Source: an uncultured Pseudomonadota bacterium (GTDB lineage Bacteria > Myxococcota_A > Bradymonadia > Bradymonadales > GCA-2716585). Taken from it: DNA of 45,039 nt. Shown in pieces: positions 34,543-42,623 of the stretch; the stretch's first letter is position 1, and each line of letters starts with the position of its first letter. The position numbers and the translations under genes are program-made. The DNA lies in contig CALBXO010000369.1 in NCBI GenBank assembly GCA_937890335.1, forward strand, positions 1 to 45,039. Direction: 5' to 3'. The notes below the pieces were generated by a model. It ran no database searches. It was not told the origin of the DNA and saw only the letters and a program-made list of their open reading frames with translations.

Positions 34543-35418
34543 TCAAACCAACGTCGGCGTGGGAACGCGGACCGAGAGCAGGCCGCAATAGACGTTCTCG
34601 AGGACGACTTCTCCCGTGACGGGATTTCTTACGCGGCTCAAAAAGCCCCGGTCGTGGGAACCCAGGGCGATCAGGTCCGCCCCCATGGAGGTCGCGTGGT
34701 CGGCCAGGGTCCGGCCTGGACCTTCCGAGACCAGGTGACGCGCAACCAGTTTGCACCTCGGATCGGGGAGCTCTCGCGCGCACCAAGACGCCAACTTGAT
34801 CTCTTCGGTCCGCTGCGAACGAACCCCCTCCGTCCCCGCCATGATCTCGACCTCGCCGGGGTCCGAGCTGACGTGGACCACCTCGATCGACGCTCCAAAG
34901 GCGGCCCCAATCTGATCCGCAGCGCGGTACGCAGCAGCACATTGGGACGTGTACGCACAGCCCACCACGATGGAGTTGATCTCCGGCCGCATGCCTGGTC
35001 CCACAACCAAAACAGGCACGGGCGAGCGGCGCAGCAACTGCGTCGCCGTAGACCCGAGCAGCCACTTCTGCAACGTGGTCTTGCTGGAGGCGGCGATGAC
35101 CACAAGATCCGCCTGCCGGTCCCTGCAAAGCCCAATGAGCCTCGACGCTGGCAGTCCGATGGCGGTCGCAATCTGGGTCGACGCCCCATGCAGCCGCTTC
35201 AAGCGTAAGCTCTGCGCCTCAAGGCGGTCGTGCGCGTCTGTGAAGTCGCGGCCAGCCTCCGCGGCCACGTGGACCATCGTGACAGTGGCGCCCGCTGGCT
35301 TCGCCAGGACGACAGCGAACTCGACGGCGCGCTGCCCTTCCTCCGAAAAGTCCGTCGCGACCACAATGTGTTTCACACCAACCCCCACAGCTTTGATCTC
35401 GTCACTGTCGGTCTGCAT
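34543..35418 (-). CDS. Tandem universal stress protein
   Basis: A 291-residue protein made of two UspA domains (about 15-145 and 150-290). The first opens KHIVVATDFSEEGQRAVEFAVVLA and ends LRRSPVPVLVVG; the second opens NSIVVGCAYTSQCAAAYRAA and contains ADLIALGSHDRGFLSRV. The second carries the GxxxxG part of the family's nucleotide-binding loop, so ATP binding is possible. Its start overlaps the phosphodiesterase stop by 17 bases. Universal stress proteins often sit beside cbb3 oxidase genes and help survival under low oxygen; that is a known association and fits here. Confidence 0.9.
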   Translation of the reverse strand: MQTDSDEIKAVGVGVKHIVVATDFSEEGQRAVEFAVVLAKPAGATVTMVHVAAEAGRDFTDAHDRLEAQSLRLKRLHGASTQIATAIGLPASRLIGLCRDRQADLVVIAASSKTTLQKWLLGSTATQLLRRSPVPVLVVGPGMRPEINSIVVGCAYTSQCAAAYRAADQIGAAFGASIEVVHVSSDPGEVEIMAGTEGVRSQRTEEIKLASWCARELPDPRCKLVARHLVSEGPGRTLADHATSMGADLIALGSHDRGFLSRVRNPVTGEVVLENVYCGLLSVRVPTPTLV

Positions 35419-36844
35419 GATCCGGGCCACGCGCTCGCCCGCTGGCGCGCGCCGCCCGTTCCATGGTGAAGACAGTCCACAGAGCCCGCATTCCACAGGC
35501 CAAGCCCGGGTAGAATACGACCGTCGCAAACACGATGAGCCCCCAGGAGGACCAGGGCGCCGTGAGCGCACGGGTGTCGAGGCCGCAATAGGCAGCCAGG
35601 GCCAGGTACGGGATGCCCCAGACAACGGTCTGCGCCCACGCCTCCGGGATGCGCCGGTCGCGGCGGGCGACGACGGCGGCGATGCCAAGACCCACCAGCG
35701 CCAGGACAGCCGTCTCCGCGGTGAACCCAATCTCGCCCCGCGGGATGCTCCAACTCCACCGGTAGCCGAGCACGACGTAGCCCGTGGCAAACACCAGGCC
35801 GTAGACCGCGGTCGGGACAAAATCGCGCCACTGAAGGGCAATCCATCGCCGCGAAAAAATCGCGCCGAGTAGCAGGAGGAGCGCGGCGCCGATTCCCCAC
35901 GCGGCCCGAGTCAATGGATCCGGGGCCTCGGGAGCTTGCCAGCTGATGGAGTAAGCCAGGCCCATCAGCGCGCCGATGCGCGGCGCCGCGGCCGTCATCG
36001 GCATGGGCGCTCCCACCCCTGCGCTGGCCCGAGGTCCAACCGCCAGAAACGCGGCCCGGACCACCTCCGGTTCCGTGCCACCGTGTCCGCCCCGGTCCAG
36101 ATGCCCATGGTCTGAGAGGACGACCAGTGTGTCGCGCCCAAAATCCAATTGGCGCACGACGCCCGCCACCACCGCCTCGGCCCGGTCCACCGCCGCAGCA
36201 TATTCGGCAGAGGCCGCCCCGTAGCGGTGGCCCGCGGCGTCGACGTCCTCGAGGTAGATCCACACCAACGCCCCGCCATCCGGGACCAGGACGCCCGCGG
36301 GCGCAGCGACGTCATCGGTAGGCGCAACCCCAGCCCCAGTATGCGAAACCACATTGCCGGTGAGAGGTACCGCGTCACGCGGCAAGGCCAGCAGCTCCCG
36401 GAAGGGGCGGAAACCCCGGTCCTGGTAGTACACGCCAAGGCCCGCCCTCCGGGCCTGCTTGGACACAGAGGGTAGCTGCGGCGCGGTAAAGTCATCGCTG
36501 TTGATCCGAACCCCGTGTACCTCGGGCGGAAGCCCGGTGCCGATGGTCGTGATGCCGGGCCATGTGAAGGAGGGGAAGCCCGTCAGCATAGGCCTCCCCT
36601 CGCCGCGCTCTGCCAGCTGGGCAAACGCGGGGCGCGCCATCGCGTAATCCCACCCCAAACCGTCCAGCACCACGACGACGGTTCGGCCCGACGCCGACAC
36701 CTTCGGAGATGCGGGAGACACCTCCTGCACACCTGCGGGGGGCAGATTCATCCTGCCCAGGTACATCATGTGCCCGTGAAAGTGGCCCGCAAGCCCCACG
36801 GACAGGCACGCCAGCGTGACGGCCCACGCCGCCCGGCGGGTCAT
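35402..36844 (-). CDS. Membrane phosphodiesterase/alkaline phosphatase-family protein
   Basis: A 480-residue protein with an N-terminal membrane helix or signal, then a type I phosphodiesterase/nucleotide pyrophosphatase-like domain (about 52-300). Metal ligands are visible in VVVLDGLGWDYA, the Thr nucleophile in FPSFTWPGITT, and the second metal site in LSDHGHLDRGGHGG. The C-terminal third (about 310-460) contains four to five membrane helices. The overall plan resembles GPI-ethanolamine-phosphate-transferase-like enzymes, which act on lipids or glycans outside the membrane. Substrate unknown. The gene follows the SafE-like gene and overlaps the stress protein gene, divergent from the cbb3 operon. 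GGAG lies just before the ATG. Confidence 0.85.
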   Translation of the reverse strand: MTRRAAWAVTLACLSVGLAGHFHGHMMYLGRMNLPPAGVQEVSPASPKVSASGRTVVVVLDGLGWDYAMARPAFAQLAERGEGRPMLTGFPSFTWPGITTIGTGLPPEVHGVRINSDDFTAPQLPSVSKQARRAGLGVYYQDRGFRPFRELLALPRDAVPLTGNVVSHTGAGVAPTDDVAAPAGVLVPDGGALVWIYLEDVDAAGHRYGAASAEYAAAVDRAEAVVAGVVRQLDFGRDTLVVLSDHGHLDRGGHGGTEPEVVRAAFLAVGPRASAGVGAPMPMTAAAPRIGALMGLAYSISWQAPEAPDPLTRAAWGIGAALLLLLGAIFSRRWIALQWRDFVPTAVYGLVFATGYVVLGYRWSWSIPRGEIGFTAETAVLALVGLGIAAVVARRDRRIPEAWAQTVVWGIPYLALAAYCGLDTRALTAPWSSWGLIVFATVVFYPGLACGMRALWTVFTMERAARASGRARGPDHADRQ

Positions 36845-36896
36845 CGCTCCAATCCCGCGGTGGGCGTCCGTTCCGGGCGCCGCAGCGCCGGAGCGC

Positions 36897-37682
36897 CTAC
36901 CAAAACATGATGAAGTACTGGCGACCCGACGCCGTGAACTCCCACCATTGGTGTTCGATCCATCCGTTCGCCGCCACGCTCACAAGTCCAAGCCAGATCC
37001 CGCTGAGCACAACGCCAGCGGGCAAGAGCCAACGGCCCGCACGCCGCGCCCGCGGCGCCGCCAGAAGAGGACCGCACCCAGCCACGAGCAAGACGGGGGT
37101 GGTCAGAGCAACCAGGGCCAGCATCAGCGTAGCACCTTGGCCCGCACTTGCGGTCGACGCCGCCAGCGACAGCACCCAGAACATGAGCATGCAAGGCAGG
37201 AGACCCATGGCAAAGCCGATCGCGGCCAGCCGCCCCGGCAGCCCCTGGGGCCACAGCCGCGCGATCGCCGCCAGCACGGCGCGAACCGCCCGCGGGGCCA
37301 GGGACGAACCGCTCCCCCGCGCCAAACCCAGCGCCTGAACCACGCCGACGGAGACGAGCACCACGGCCAGGACCAGCCCCGCCACCCTCGCCACGTCCGC
37401 CACGATCACCTCGGCGGCCTTGCCCAGCAGTCCAGCCAGCGCACCCAAAAGCGCGTACATCGCAGCGCGACCAGCCTGGTAGGTGAGCACCCGCGCCGCC
37501 CCGCGCCGCACTCGCACTCCAGCCCCCGGTTCCGCCCCGCCACCGGCGAGCCCCGCCACGATCGGGCCACACATGCCAGCGCAGTGCAGGCTCACCCACA
37601 ACACGCCCAGTCCCAGCACCTGCAGCATTTGAGGCGACGCTTCCACGGGCTGGCGCAGGAGCAATCCGTGTGCCGGTTCCAT
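36897..37682 (-). CDS. SafE/DsbD_2-type membrane protein, cbb3-associated
   Basis: A 261-residue polytopic membrane protein of the TauE/SafE-like DsbD_2 (PF13386) type. The first helix carries [10 protein letters not shown], the metal-binding-type motif of this family, and a later one has [16 protein letters not shown]. About six membrane segments are visible. Such proteins are commonly encoded beside cbb3 oxidase genes and are thought to help copper or haem delivery to the oxidase. The ATG at 37682 is preferred (GGTGGA upstream); a GTG 27 bases earlier is possible. The gene is divergent from ccoNO. Confidence 0.85.
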   Translation of the reverse strand: MEPAHGLLLRQPVEASPQMLQVLGLGVLWVSLHCAGMCGPIVAGLAGGGAEPGAGVRVRRGAARVLTYQAGRAAMYALLGALAGLLGKAAEVIVADVARVAGLVLAVVLVSVGVVQALGLARGSGSSLAPRAVRAVLAAIARLWPQGLPGRLAAIGFAMGLLPCMLMFWVLSLAASTASAGQGATLMLALVALTTPVLLVAGCGPLLAAPRARRAGRWLLPAGVVLSGIWLGLVSVAANGWIEHQWWEFTASGRQYFIMFW

Positions 37683-37703
37683 TCGATCCACCCCCACTGG
37701 ATT

Positions 37704-37718
37704 TGGCACACCCTCTGC
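37704..37718 (+). promoter_or_regulatory. Sigma-54-type promoter element before ccoNO
   Basis: TGGCAC-ACCCTCT-GC fits the -24/-12 pattern of RpoN promoters: GG at 37705-37706, exactly 10 bases, then GC at 37717-37718. The T before GC is C-T rather than T-T. It points toward ccoNO, whose GTG is at 37753, giving a leader of about 22 bases with GAAGGAG (37741-37747) as the ribosome site. I found no FNR-type (TTGAT-N4-ATCAA) box. Confidence 0.45.
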
Positions 37719-37752
37719 TCAGGGGGCGAGCCGGAACAACGAAGGAGAGCCC

Positions 37753-39954
37753 GTGACAACTACCTCCATGCAAACCGTGCGCTACGACGACCGCATTGTC
37801 CGTTGGTTCGTCTGCGCCACCGTCCTATGGGGCATCGTCGGCATGCTCGTCGGCGTGATACTCGCGCTGCAGATGGCGTGGCCAGCTGCCAACATCGGGG
37901 AGTACCTGACCTTTGGACGGCTCAGGCCCCTGCACACAAACGCGGTGATTTTTGCGTTCGCGGGGAACGCAATCTTTGCGGCCGTGTACTATTCGACGCA
38001 GAGATTGCTCAAGACGCGCATGGCCCACGGCGCCCTGAGCTGGACCCATTTCTGGGGCTGGCAGGCCATCATCGTCTCCGCCGCCATCACGCTCCCGCTG
38101 GGCCTGACCCAGTCCAAGGAGTATGCGGAGCTCGAGTGGCCCATCGACATCGCCATCGCGGTCGTCTGGGTCGTCTTCGCGGTGAACTTCTTCTGGACCC
38201 TCAAGAAGCGGCGCGAGAAGCACATCTACGTGGCGATCTGGTTCTACATCGCCACCATCGTCACCGTCGCCATTCTCCACATCGTCAACAGCCTCGCCAT
38301 CCCCGCGGGGCTGTTCAAGAGCTACAGCGTCTTCGCCGGCTCGCACGACGCGTTGATCCAGTGGTGGTACGGGCACAACGCGGTGGCCTTCTTCCTGACC
38401 ACGCCGTTCCTCGGGCTCATGTACTACTTCCTGCCCAAGGCCGCCAACCGCCCCGTCTTCTCCTACAAACTGTCCATCGTGCACTTCTGGTCGCTGGTCT
38501 TCCTCTACATCTGGGCCGGCCCGCACCACCTGCACTACACCGCGCTGCCCGAGTGGGCCACCACGCTCGGGATGGTGTTCAGCGTCATGCTTTGGATGCC
38601 CAGTTGGGGCGGCATGATCAACGGCCTGTTCACCCTGCGCGGTGCCTGGCACAAGCTGCGCGACGACGCGGTCCTGAAGTTCTTTGTCGTGGGCATCACC
38701 TTCTACGGAATGAGCACGTTCGAGGGGCCGATGATGAGCATCAAGTCCGTCAACGCGCTGAGCCACTACACGGACTGGACCATCGCGCACGTCCACTCCG
38801 GCGCGCTCGGATGGAACGGCTTCATCGCCTTCGGCATGATCTACTGGCTCCTGCCGAAGCTCTGGAAGACGGAGATCTGGTCCAAGGGCATGGCCAATCT
38901 CCACTTCTGGATCGGGACCATCGGAATCCTGCTCTACATCGTCGCCATGTACTCCGCGGGGGTCACACAAGGCCTGATGTGGCGCGCGTTCGACGAGACC
39001 GGACGGCTCGCCTACCCGGACTTTGTCGAGACGGTCGTGCAGCTCGTTCCCATGTATTGGGTCCGCGTCCTGGGCGGCTGCCTCTACTTCATTGGGGTCC
39101 TGCTGGGCGGCGTCAACATGGTCATGACCGTGCTCAAGTCCCCCGGCAGACTGGAGGACACCGAGGTGCAGGTCCCGGCCCCCGACTGGAAGCCCGACGT
39201 TCGGATCAGCAGCAACATCGACGACACGCTCAACTCGCTGGAAGCCGCGACCAAATCCGGCCGGCACCGCCTGCTGGAGGGCTGGCCCCTGGTCTTCACC
39301 GTGCTCACGGTCGCAGGCATCTCCATCGGCTCTGTCGTGGAAATCGTCCCCATGCTGCTGGTGCGCAGCAATGTGCCGACCATCCGTTCCGTGACGCCAT
39401 ACACGGCGCTGGAGCTGGAGGGGCGCGACCTCTACATCCGCGAGGGTTGCGTCGGCTGCCACTCCCAGATGATCCGCCCGTTCCGCGACGAGATCGAGCG
39501 CTACGGCGAGTACTCCAAGCCGGGCGAGGGCGTGTACGAACACCCGTTCCTGTGGGGGTCCAAGCGCACGGGGCCGGACCTGGCGCGCCTGGGCACCAAA
39601 TACCCGCACCTCTGGCATGTGCGTCACATGGAGGACCCCCGGTCCACGACGCCGCCGTCCCTCATGCCCGCGTACCCGCACCTGCTGAGCAACACGCTGG
39701 ACCTCGGCAGCACCCAGACCAAGCTCGACCGCATGGCCATGTTGGGGGTGCCGTACAGCATCGAAGAGATCAACGACGCTGAGGCCACCGCCCGCGCGCA
39801 GGCAAACGAAATCGCCGACGAGGTGGTCGCCCAGGGCGGCCCGGACGGGTTGGCCGACAAGGAGATCGTCGCGCTGGTGGCCTACCTGCAGCGGCTCGGC
39901 ACCGACATCAAAAAACGGGAAGGCGGGGCATCCGCTGACCTCGGAGGACAGTGA
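37753..39954 (+). CDS. ccoNO: cbb3 cytochrome oxidase, fused CcoN-CcoO subunit
   Basis: A 733-residue fusion of the catalytic subunit I and the monohaem c subunit II of cbb3 oxidase. CcoN (about 1-465): H61 and H348 bind haem b, H346 haem b3, and H208, H258 and H259 bind CuB. Y252 occupies the cross-linked tyrosine position. These numbers are all one above those I recall for Pseudomonas stutzeri CcoN. CcoO (about 505-733) has one membrane helix and the haem c site CVGCH (566-570) with [15 protein letters not shown]. Usually the two are separate genes; fused forms are known in some phyla. The GTG start has GAAGGAG upstream. It is the first gene of ccoNOQPGHI and reduces oxygen while pumping protons in the inner membrane. 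Confidence 0.96.
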   Translation: MTTTSMQTVRYDDRIVRWFVCATVLWGIVGMLVGVILALQMAWPAANIGEYLTFGRLRPLHTNAVIFAFAGNAIFAAVYYSTQRLLKTRMAHGALSWTHFWGWQAIIVSAAITLPLGLTQSKEYAELEWPIDIAIAVVWVVFAVNFFWTLKKRREKHIYVAIWFYIATIVTVAILHIVNSLAIPAGLFKSYSVFAGSHDALIQWWYGHNAVAFFLTTPFLGLMYYFLPKAANRPVFSYKLSIVHFWSLVFLYIWAGPHHLHYTALPEWATTLGMVFSVMLWMPSWGGMINGLFTLRGAWHKLRDDAVLKFFVVGITFYGMSTFEGPMMSIKSVNALSHYTDWTIAHVHSGALGWNGFIAFGMIYWLLPKLWKTEIWSKGMANLHFWIGTIGILLYIVAMYSAGVTQGLMWRAFDETGRLAYPDFVETVVQLVPMYWVRVLGGCLYFIGVLLGGVNMVMTVLKSPGRLEDTEVQVPAPDWKPDVRISSNIDDTLNSLEAATKSGRHRLLEGWPLVFTVLTVAGISIGSVVEIVPMLLVRSNVPTIRSVTPYTALELEGRDLYIREGCVGCHSQMIRPFRDEIERYGEYSKPGEGVYEHPFLWGSKRTGPDLARLGTKYPHLWHVRHMEDPRSTTPPSLMPAYPHLLSNTLDLGSTQTKLDRMAMLGVPYSIEEINDAEATARAQANEIADEVVAQGGPDGLADKEIVALVAYLQRLGTDIKKREGGASADLGGQ

Positions 39955-39956
39955 TC

Positions 39957-40127
39957 ATGTTCCGTGAACTCATGCAGACAGCCGGGCTCCAGATGTGGGC
40001 CGAGATTGGACTGGTCGCATTCTGCGTCGCGTTTGGGGCTGTCGTGGCCTACGTGCTCCACATGACGCCCAAAGAGGCCAGCGACGCCGCCCGAATCCCC
40101 CTCGAGGACGAGGAGGTGACCCGGTGA
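39957..40127 (+). CDS. ccoQ: CcoQ-like small membrane subunit
   Basis: A 56-residue protein, two bases after the ccoNO stop. It has one membrane helix (AEIGLVAFCVAFGAVVAYVL) flanked by short ends and an acidic tail (LEDEEVTR). This is the size, position and topology of CcoQ, which stabilises the CcoP-core contact. The sequence is not conserved enough for a motif-based call. The stop overlaps the GTG start of ccoP (GTGA). Confidence 0.85.
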   Translation: MFRELMQTAGLQMWAEIGLVAFCVAFGAVVAYVLHMTPKEASDAARIPLEDEEVTR

Positions 40128-40696
40128 GCTCCGAATTTGACGACAAGATCCGCGACCACAGCTACGACGGCATCCAGGAGTACGACAACCCCATGCCGTC
40201 GTGGTGGTCCGTGGGATTCTGGGCGTCCGTCGTGTGGGCCGTCGTCTACGTCATCGCGATCTCCGTCGGCGCCATCGACACCTACGAAGTAGACCTGGCG
40301 CAGGGTCAGGCGGAGATCGAGCAACTTCGCAGAGCGCACGCAGGCAACGCGCCCAAGGTGGAGTGGACCGAGGCGAATCTCTCCACGGCGATCGCCGCGC
40401 CCGGCGTAGTTGAGGCCGGCCTTTCGCCCTACACAACCCGGTGCGCCCCCTGCCACGGCGACGCAGGTCAGGGCCTGGTAGGACCCAATCTTACCGACGA
40501 TGCGTGGCTCCATGGCGGCACCAATATGGATATCTTCCGCTCCGTCAAGGACGGCGTCCCCGCCAAGGGCATGCCCGCGTGGGGCTACATCCTGACCCAG
40601 GATGAGCTCATCGGCGTCGTCGCCTGGATCCGCGCAGCGCAGGGGACAAACCCACCGGGGGCAAAGCCCGCACAAGGCACACCCGTCACCCCATGA
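40124..40696 (+). CDS. ccoP: cbb3 oxidase CcoP subunit, single haem c
   Basis: A 190-residue membrane-anchored cytochrome c. The N-terminus DHSYDGIQEYDNPMPSWW is the CcoP signature, followed by a membrane helix (about 33-50). Only one haem site is present: CAPCH (107-111), with an axial Met in AKGMPAWG. Classical CcoP is about 300 residues with two haems, so this is a shorter monohaem form. The GTG start has GAGG upstream and overlaps the ccoQ stop. CcoP accepts electrons from cytochrome c and passes them to CcoO. Confidence 0.94.
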   Translation: MSSEFDDKIRDHSYDGIQEYDNPMPSWWSVGFWASVVWAVVYVIAISVGAIDTYEVDLAQGQAEIEQLRRAHAGNAPKVEWTEANLSTAIAAPGVVEAGLSPYTTRCAPCHGDAGQGLVGPNLTDDAWLHGGTNMDIFRSVKDGVPAKGMPAWGYILTQDELIGVVAWIRAAQGTNPPGAKPAQGTPVTP

Positions 40697-42129
40697 ACCC
40701 GGACCCAAAGGTTCTGGAGAGCCCCAACGCTGTCTTGTCCACGCTGGAGAAGGACGGGCGACGGCGCTGGATGCAGCCGGTCCGGTCCGCCGGCCAGAGC
40801 TACAGGCAACGCCTCGTGGTGGGCTGGTCCCTCATCGTCCTCTTTGTGGCGCTGCCTTGGATTCCGATCGCAGGGAAGCCGGCGGTTCTACTCAATGTGG
40901 CCGCAGGCGAGTTCACGTTCTTCGGCCTCACGCTCTACCCCACAGACACCCTGCTGCTCATGCTGGGACTGCTGGCCGTCTTCGCCGGGGTGGTCTGGGC
41001 AACCACGCTGCTCGGTCGCGTCTGGTGCGGTTGGGGGTGCCCCCAGACTGTGTATATGGAGTTTGTCTTTCGCCCCATTGAGGCGCTCTTCGAGGGCAAC
41101 GCCAGCGCTCGCCGGCGCCGCGACAAGGAGGGGCTGACCTCCAACAATACCGCCCGCAAGTTCGGGAAATGGACGGCCTTCACCGTCTTCGCGGCGGCCA
41201 TCGGTCACACCTTCCTGGCCTATTTCGTGGGTTGGGAGCAGCTGCTGACCTGGCTGACCTCATCCCCCACACAGCATTGGGGCGCCTTCGTCTTGATGGG
41301 TGCCACTACGGCGGGGATGCTCTTCGACTTTGGGTGGTTCCGAGAGCAGATGTGCACCATCGTCTGCCCCTACGCTCGCCTGCAATCCGCGCTGCAGGAC
41401 CGCGACAGCCTCATCGTCTCGTACGACCCGTCGCGCGGTGAGCCCCGCGGTCGTCGGACCAGGTCATCGCCACTCCAACTCGACGACGGTGCCGCCCAGG
41501 TCACGCTCGGAGACTGCATCGACTGCGGCGCCTGCGTTCGAACCTGTCCGACCGGCATCGACATTCGCGACGGCAACCAGATGGAGTGCATCGCCTGCGT
41601 ACAATGCGCAGACGCCTGCGACGCCATCATGGACAAGGTCGGCACGCCGCGCGGGCTGGTTCGCTACACCTCCAAGAACGCGGTGGAGGGCAGGCCGGCA
41701 AAGATCGCGCGGCCACGCCTGTTCATCTACACCGGTATCTGCGCCATCCTGGCCACGGCCTTCGTCGTCGCCGTCGTCGTGCGCACACCCCTGAAGATCG
41801 GCGTGACCCGCGCCGCCGACGCCCCGTTCACCGTGTTGCACGACGGTCGTGTGGCCAACCGACTCAAATTCCGCGTCCGAAACCGCGCCGCGGGGGGCGT
41901 GTTCACCTTGCAGGTCATCGAGCCACCGGGTGCGGAGCTCAAGATCCTCGGGGACCCGGACCTGACCCTCGCCAGCGGGCAGCAGAAACGCCTGGAAGCC
42001 TGGGTCATTGTGCCGCCCGAGTCCGTGCAATCCGGCCGCGGACGCGGGGTCTTCCGCGTGGACGGGGCCGGGCTCTCCGAGTCCATCGACTACACCCTCC
42101 TCGGCCCCCAGGGAGTCCTGAAGAAATGA
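40693..42129 (+). CDS. ccoG: Cytochrome oxidase accessory protein CcoG
   Basis: A 478-residue membrane ferredoxin-like protein of the CcoG/RdxA/FixG type. Several membrane helices (about 42-225) include GRVWCGWGCPQTVYMEF. Two 4Fe-4S sites follow: CIDCGACVRTCP (275-286) and CIACVQCADACD (299-310). A C-terminal helix and an Ig-like periplasmic domain (about 355-475) complete it. In other bacteria CcoG reduces Cu(II) for cbb3 assembly (established). The ATG overlaps the ccoP stop (ATGA). Confidence 0.95.
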   Translation: MNPDPKVLESPNAVLSTLEKDGRRRWMQPVRSAGQSYRQRLVVGWSLIVLFVALPWIPIAGKPAVLLNVAAGEFTFFGLTLYPTDTLLLMLGLLAVFAGVVWATTLLGRVWCGWGCPQTVYMEFVFRPIEALFEGNASARRRRDKEGLTSNNTARKFGKWTAFTVFAAAIGHTFLAYFVGWEQLLTWLTSSPTQHWGAFVLMGATTAGMLFDFGWFREQMCTIVCPYARLQSALQDRDSLIVSYDPSRGEPRGRRTRSSPLQLDDGAAQVTLGDCIDCGACVRTCPTGIDIRDGNQMECIACVQCADACDAIMDKVGTPRGLVRYTSKNAVEGRPAKIARPRLFIYTGICAILATAFVVAVVVRTPLKIGVTRAADAPFTVLHDGRVANRLKFRVRNRAAGGVFTLQVIEPPGAELKILGDPDLTLASGQQKRLEAWVIVPPESVQSGRGRGVFRVDGAGLSESIDYTLLGPQGVLKK

Positions 42130-42623
42130 CACGAGACCAGCCCCAGGACGGCTCCGTACGCCGCAATTGGCACTTCCCGGCCATCGTGATTGGCCTGCTG
42201 CTCTTCTCCGTGGGCTCGCAGGTCTACCTGGTCACGTCGTCGCGCAGCGATGGCGGCGCGCAGGTAGAAACCAACTACTACACACGGGCCGCAAACTGGG
42301 ACCAGTCGCAGGAGCGGGCCGCCGTCAGCGACGCGCTCGGTTGGACCCTCGACCTGCGCACGACCGTAGGCGGAAACGTGGAGATCATCATCACGGACAG
42401 TCACGGGGACCCCGTGCAAGGACTCGCCGGTGAGGTCGCGGTTCGGAGGCCATCCGTGGCAGGACAGGTCGGCCGAGCCGACCTGGTGGCCACCGGCCCC
42501 GGCAGATACCGTGCGACCCTGCCGGTGCAGCGCGCCGGCCTCTGGGACTTCACCGTCCGCGCAGCCCGCAGTGACGATGCGCCGCGCTTTGAGCGTACGG
42601 TCAGGCTCGACGTGCGCGGATGA
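42126..42623 (+). CDS. ccoH: CcoH/FixH-like assembly protein
   Basis: A 165-residue protein with one N-terminal membrane helix (FPAIVIGLLLFSVGSQVYLV) and a periplasmic beta domain (about 55-165; ALGWTLDLRTTVGGNVEIII and GLWDFTVRA). The NYYTRAANWDQSQER block just after the helix is typical of FixH, which is needed for cbb3 assembly. It overlaps ccoG and ccoI by ATGA at both ends. The call is by position, topology and the NYY motif. Confidence 0.9.
   Translation: MTRDQPQDGSVRRNWHFPAIVIGLLLFSVGSQVYLVTSSRSDGGAQVETNYYTRAANWDQSQERAAVSDALGWTLDLRTTVGGNVEIIITDSHGDPVQGLAGEVAVRRPSVAGQVGRADLVATGPGRYRATLPVQRAGLWDFTVRAARSDDAPRFERTVRLDVRG

Noticed and set aside
34488..34619. 43-residue plus-strand ORF with GGGAGAGC upstream
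   Set aside because: It runs antisense into the 3' end of the stress protein gene and has no conserved feature; kept only as a note.
37683..37752. FNR/ANR box upstream of ccoNO
   Set aside because: No TTGAT-N4-ATCAA-like dyad was found; a sigma-54-type element is the better candidate.
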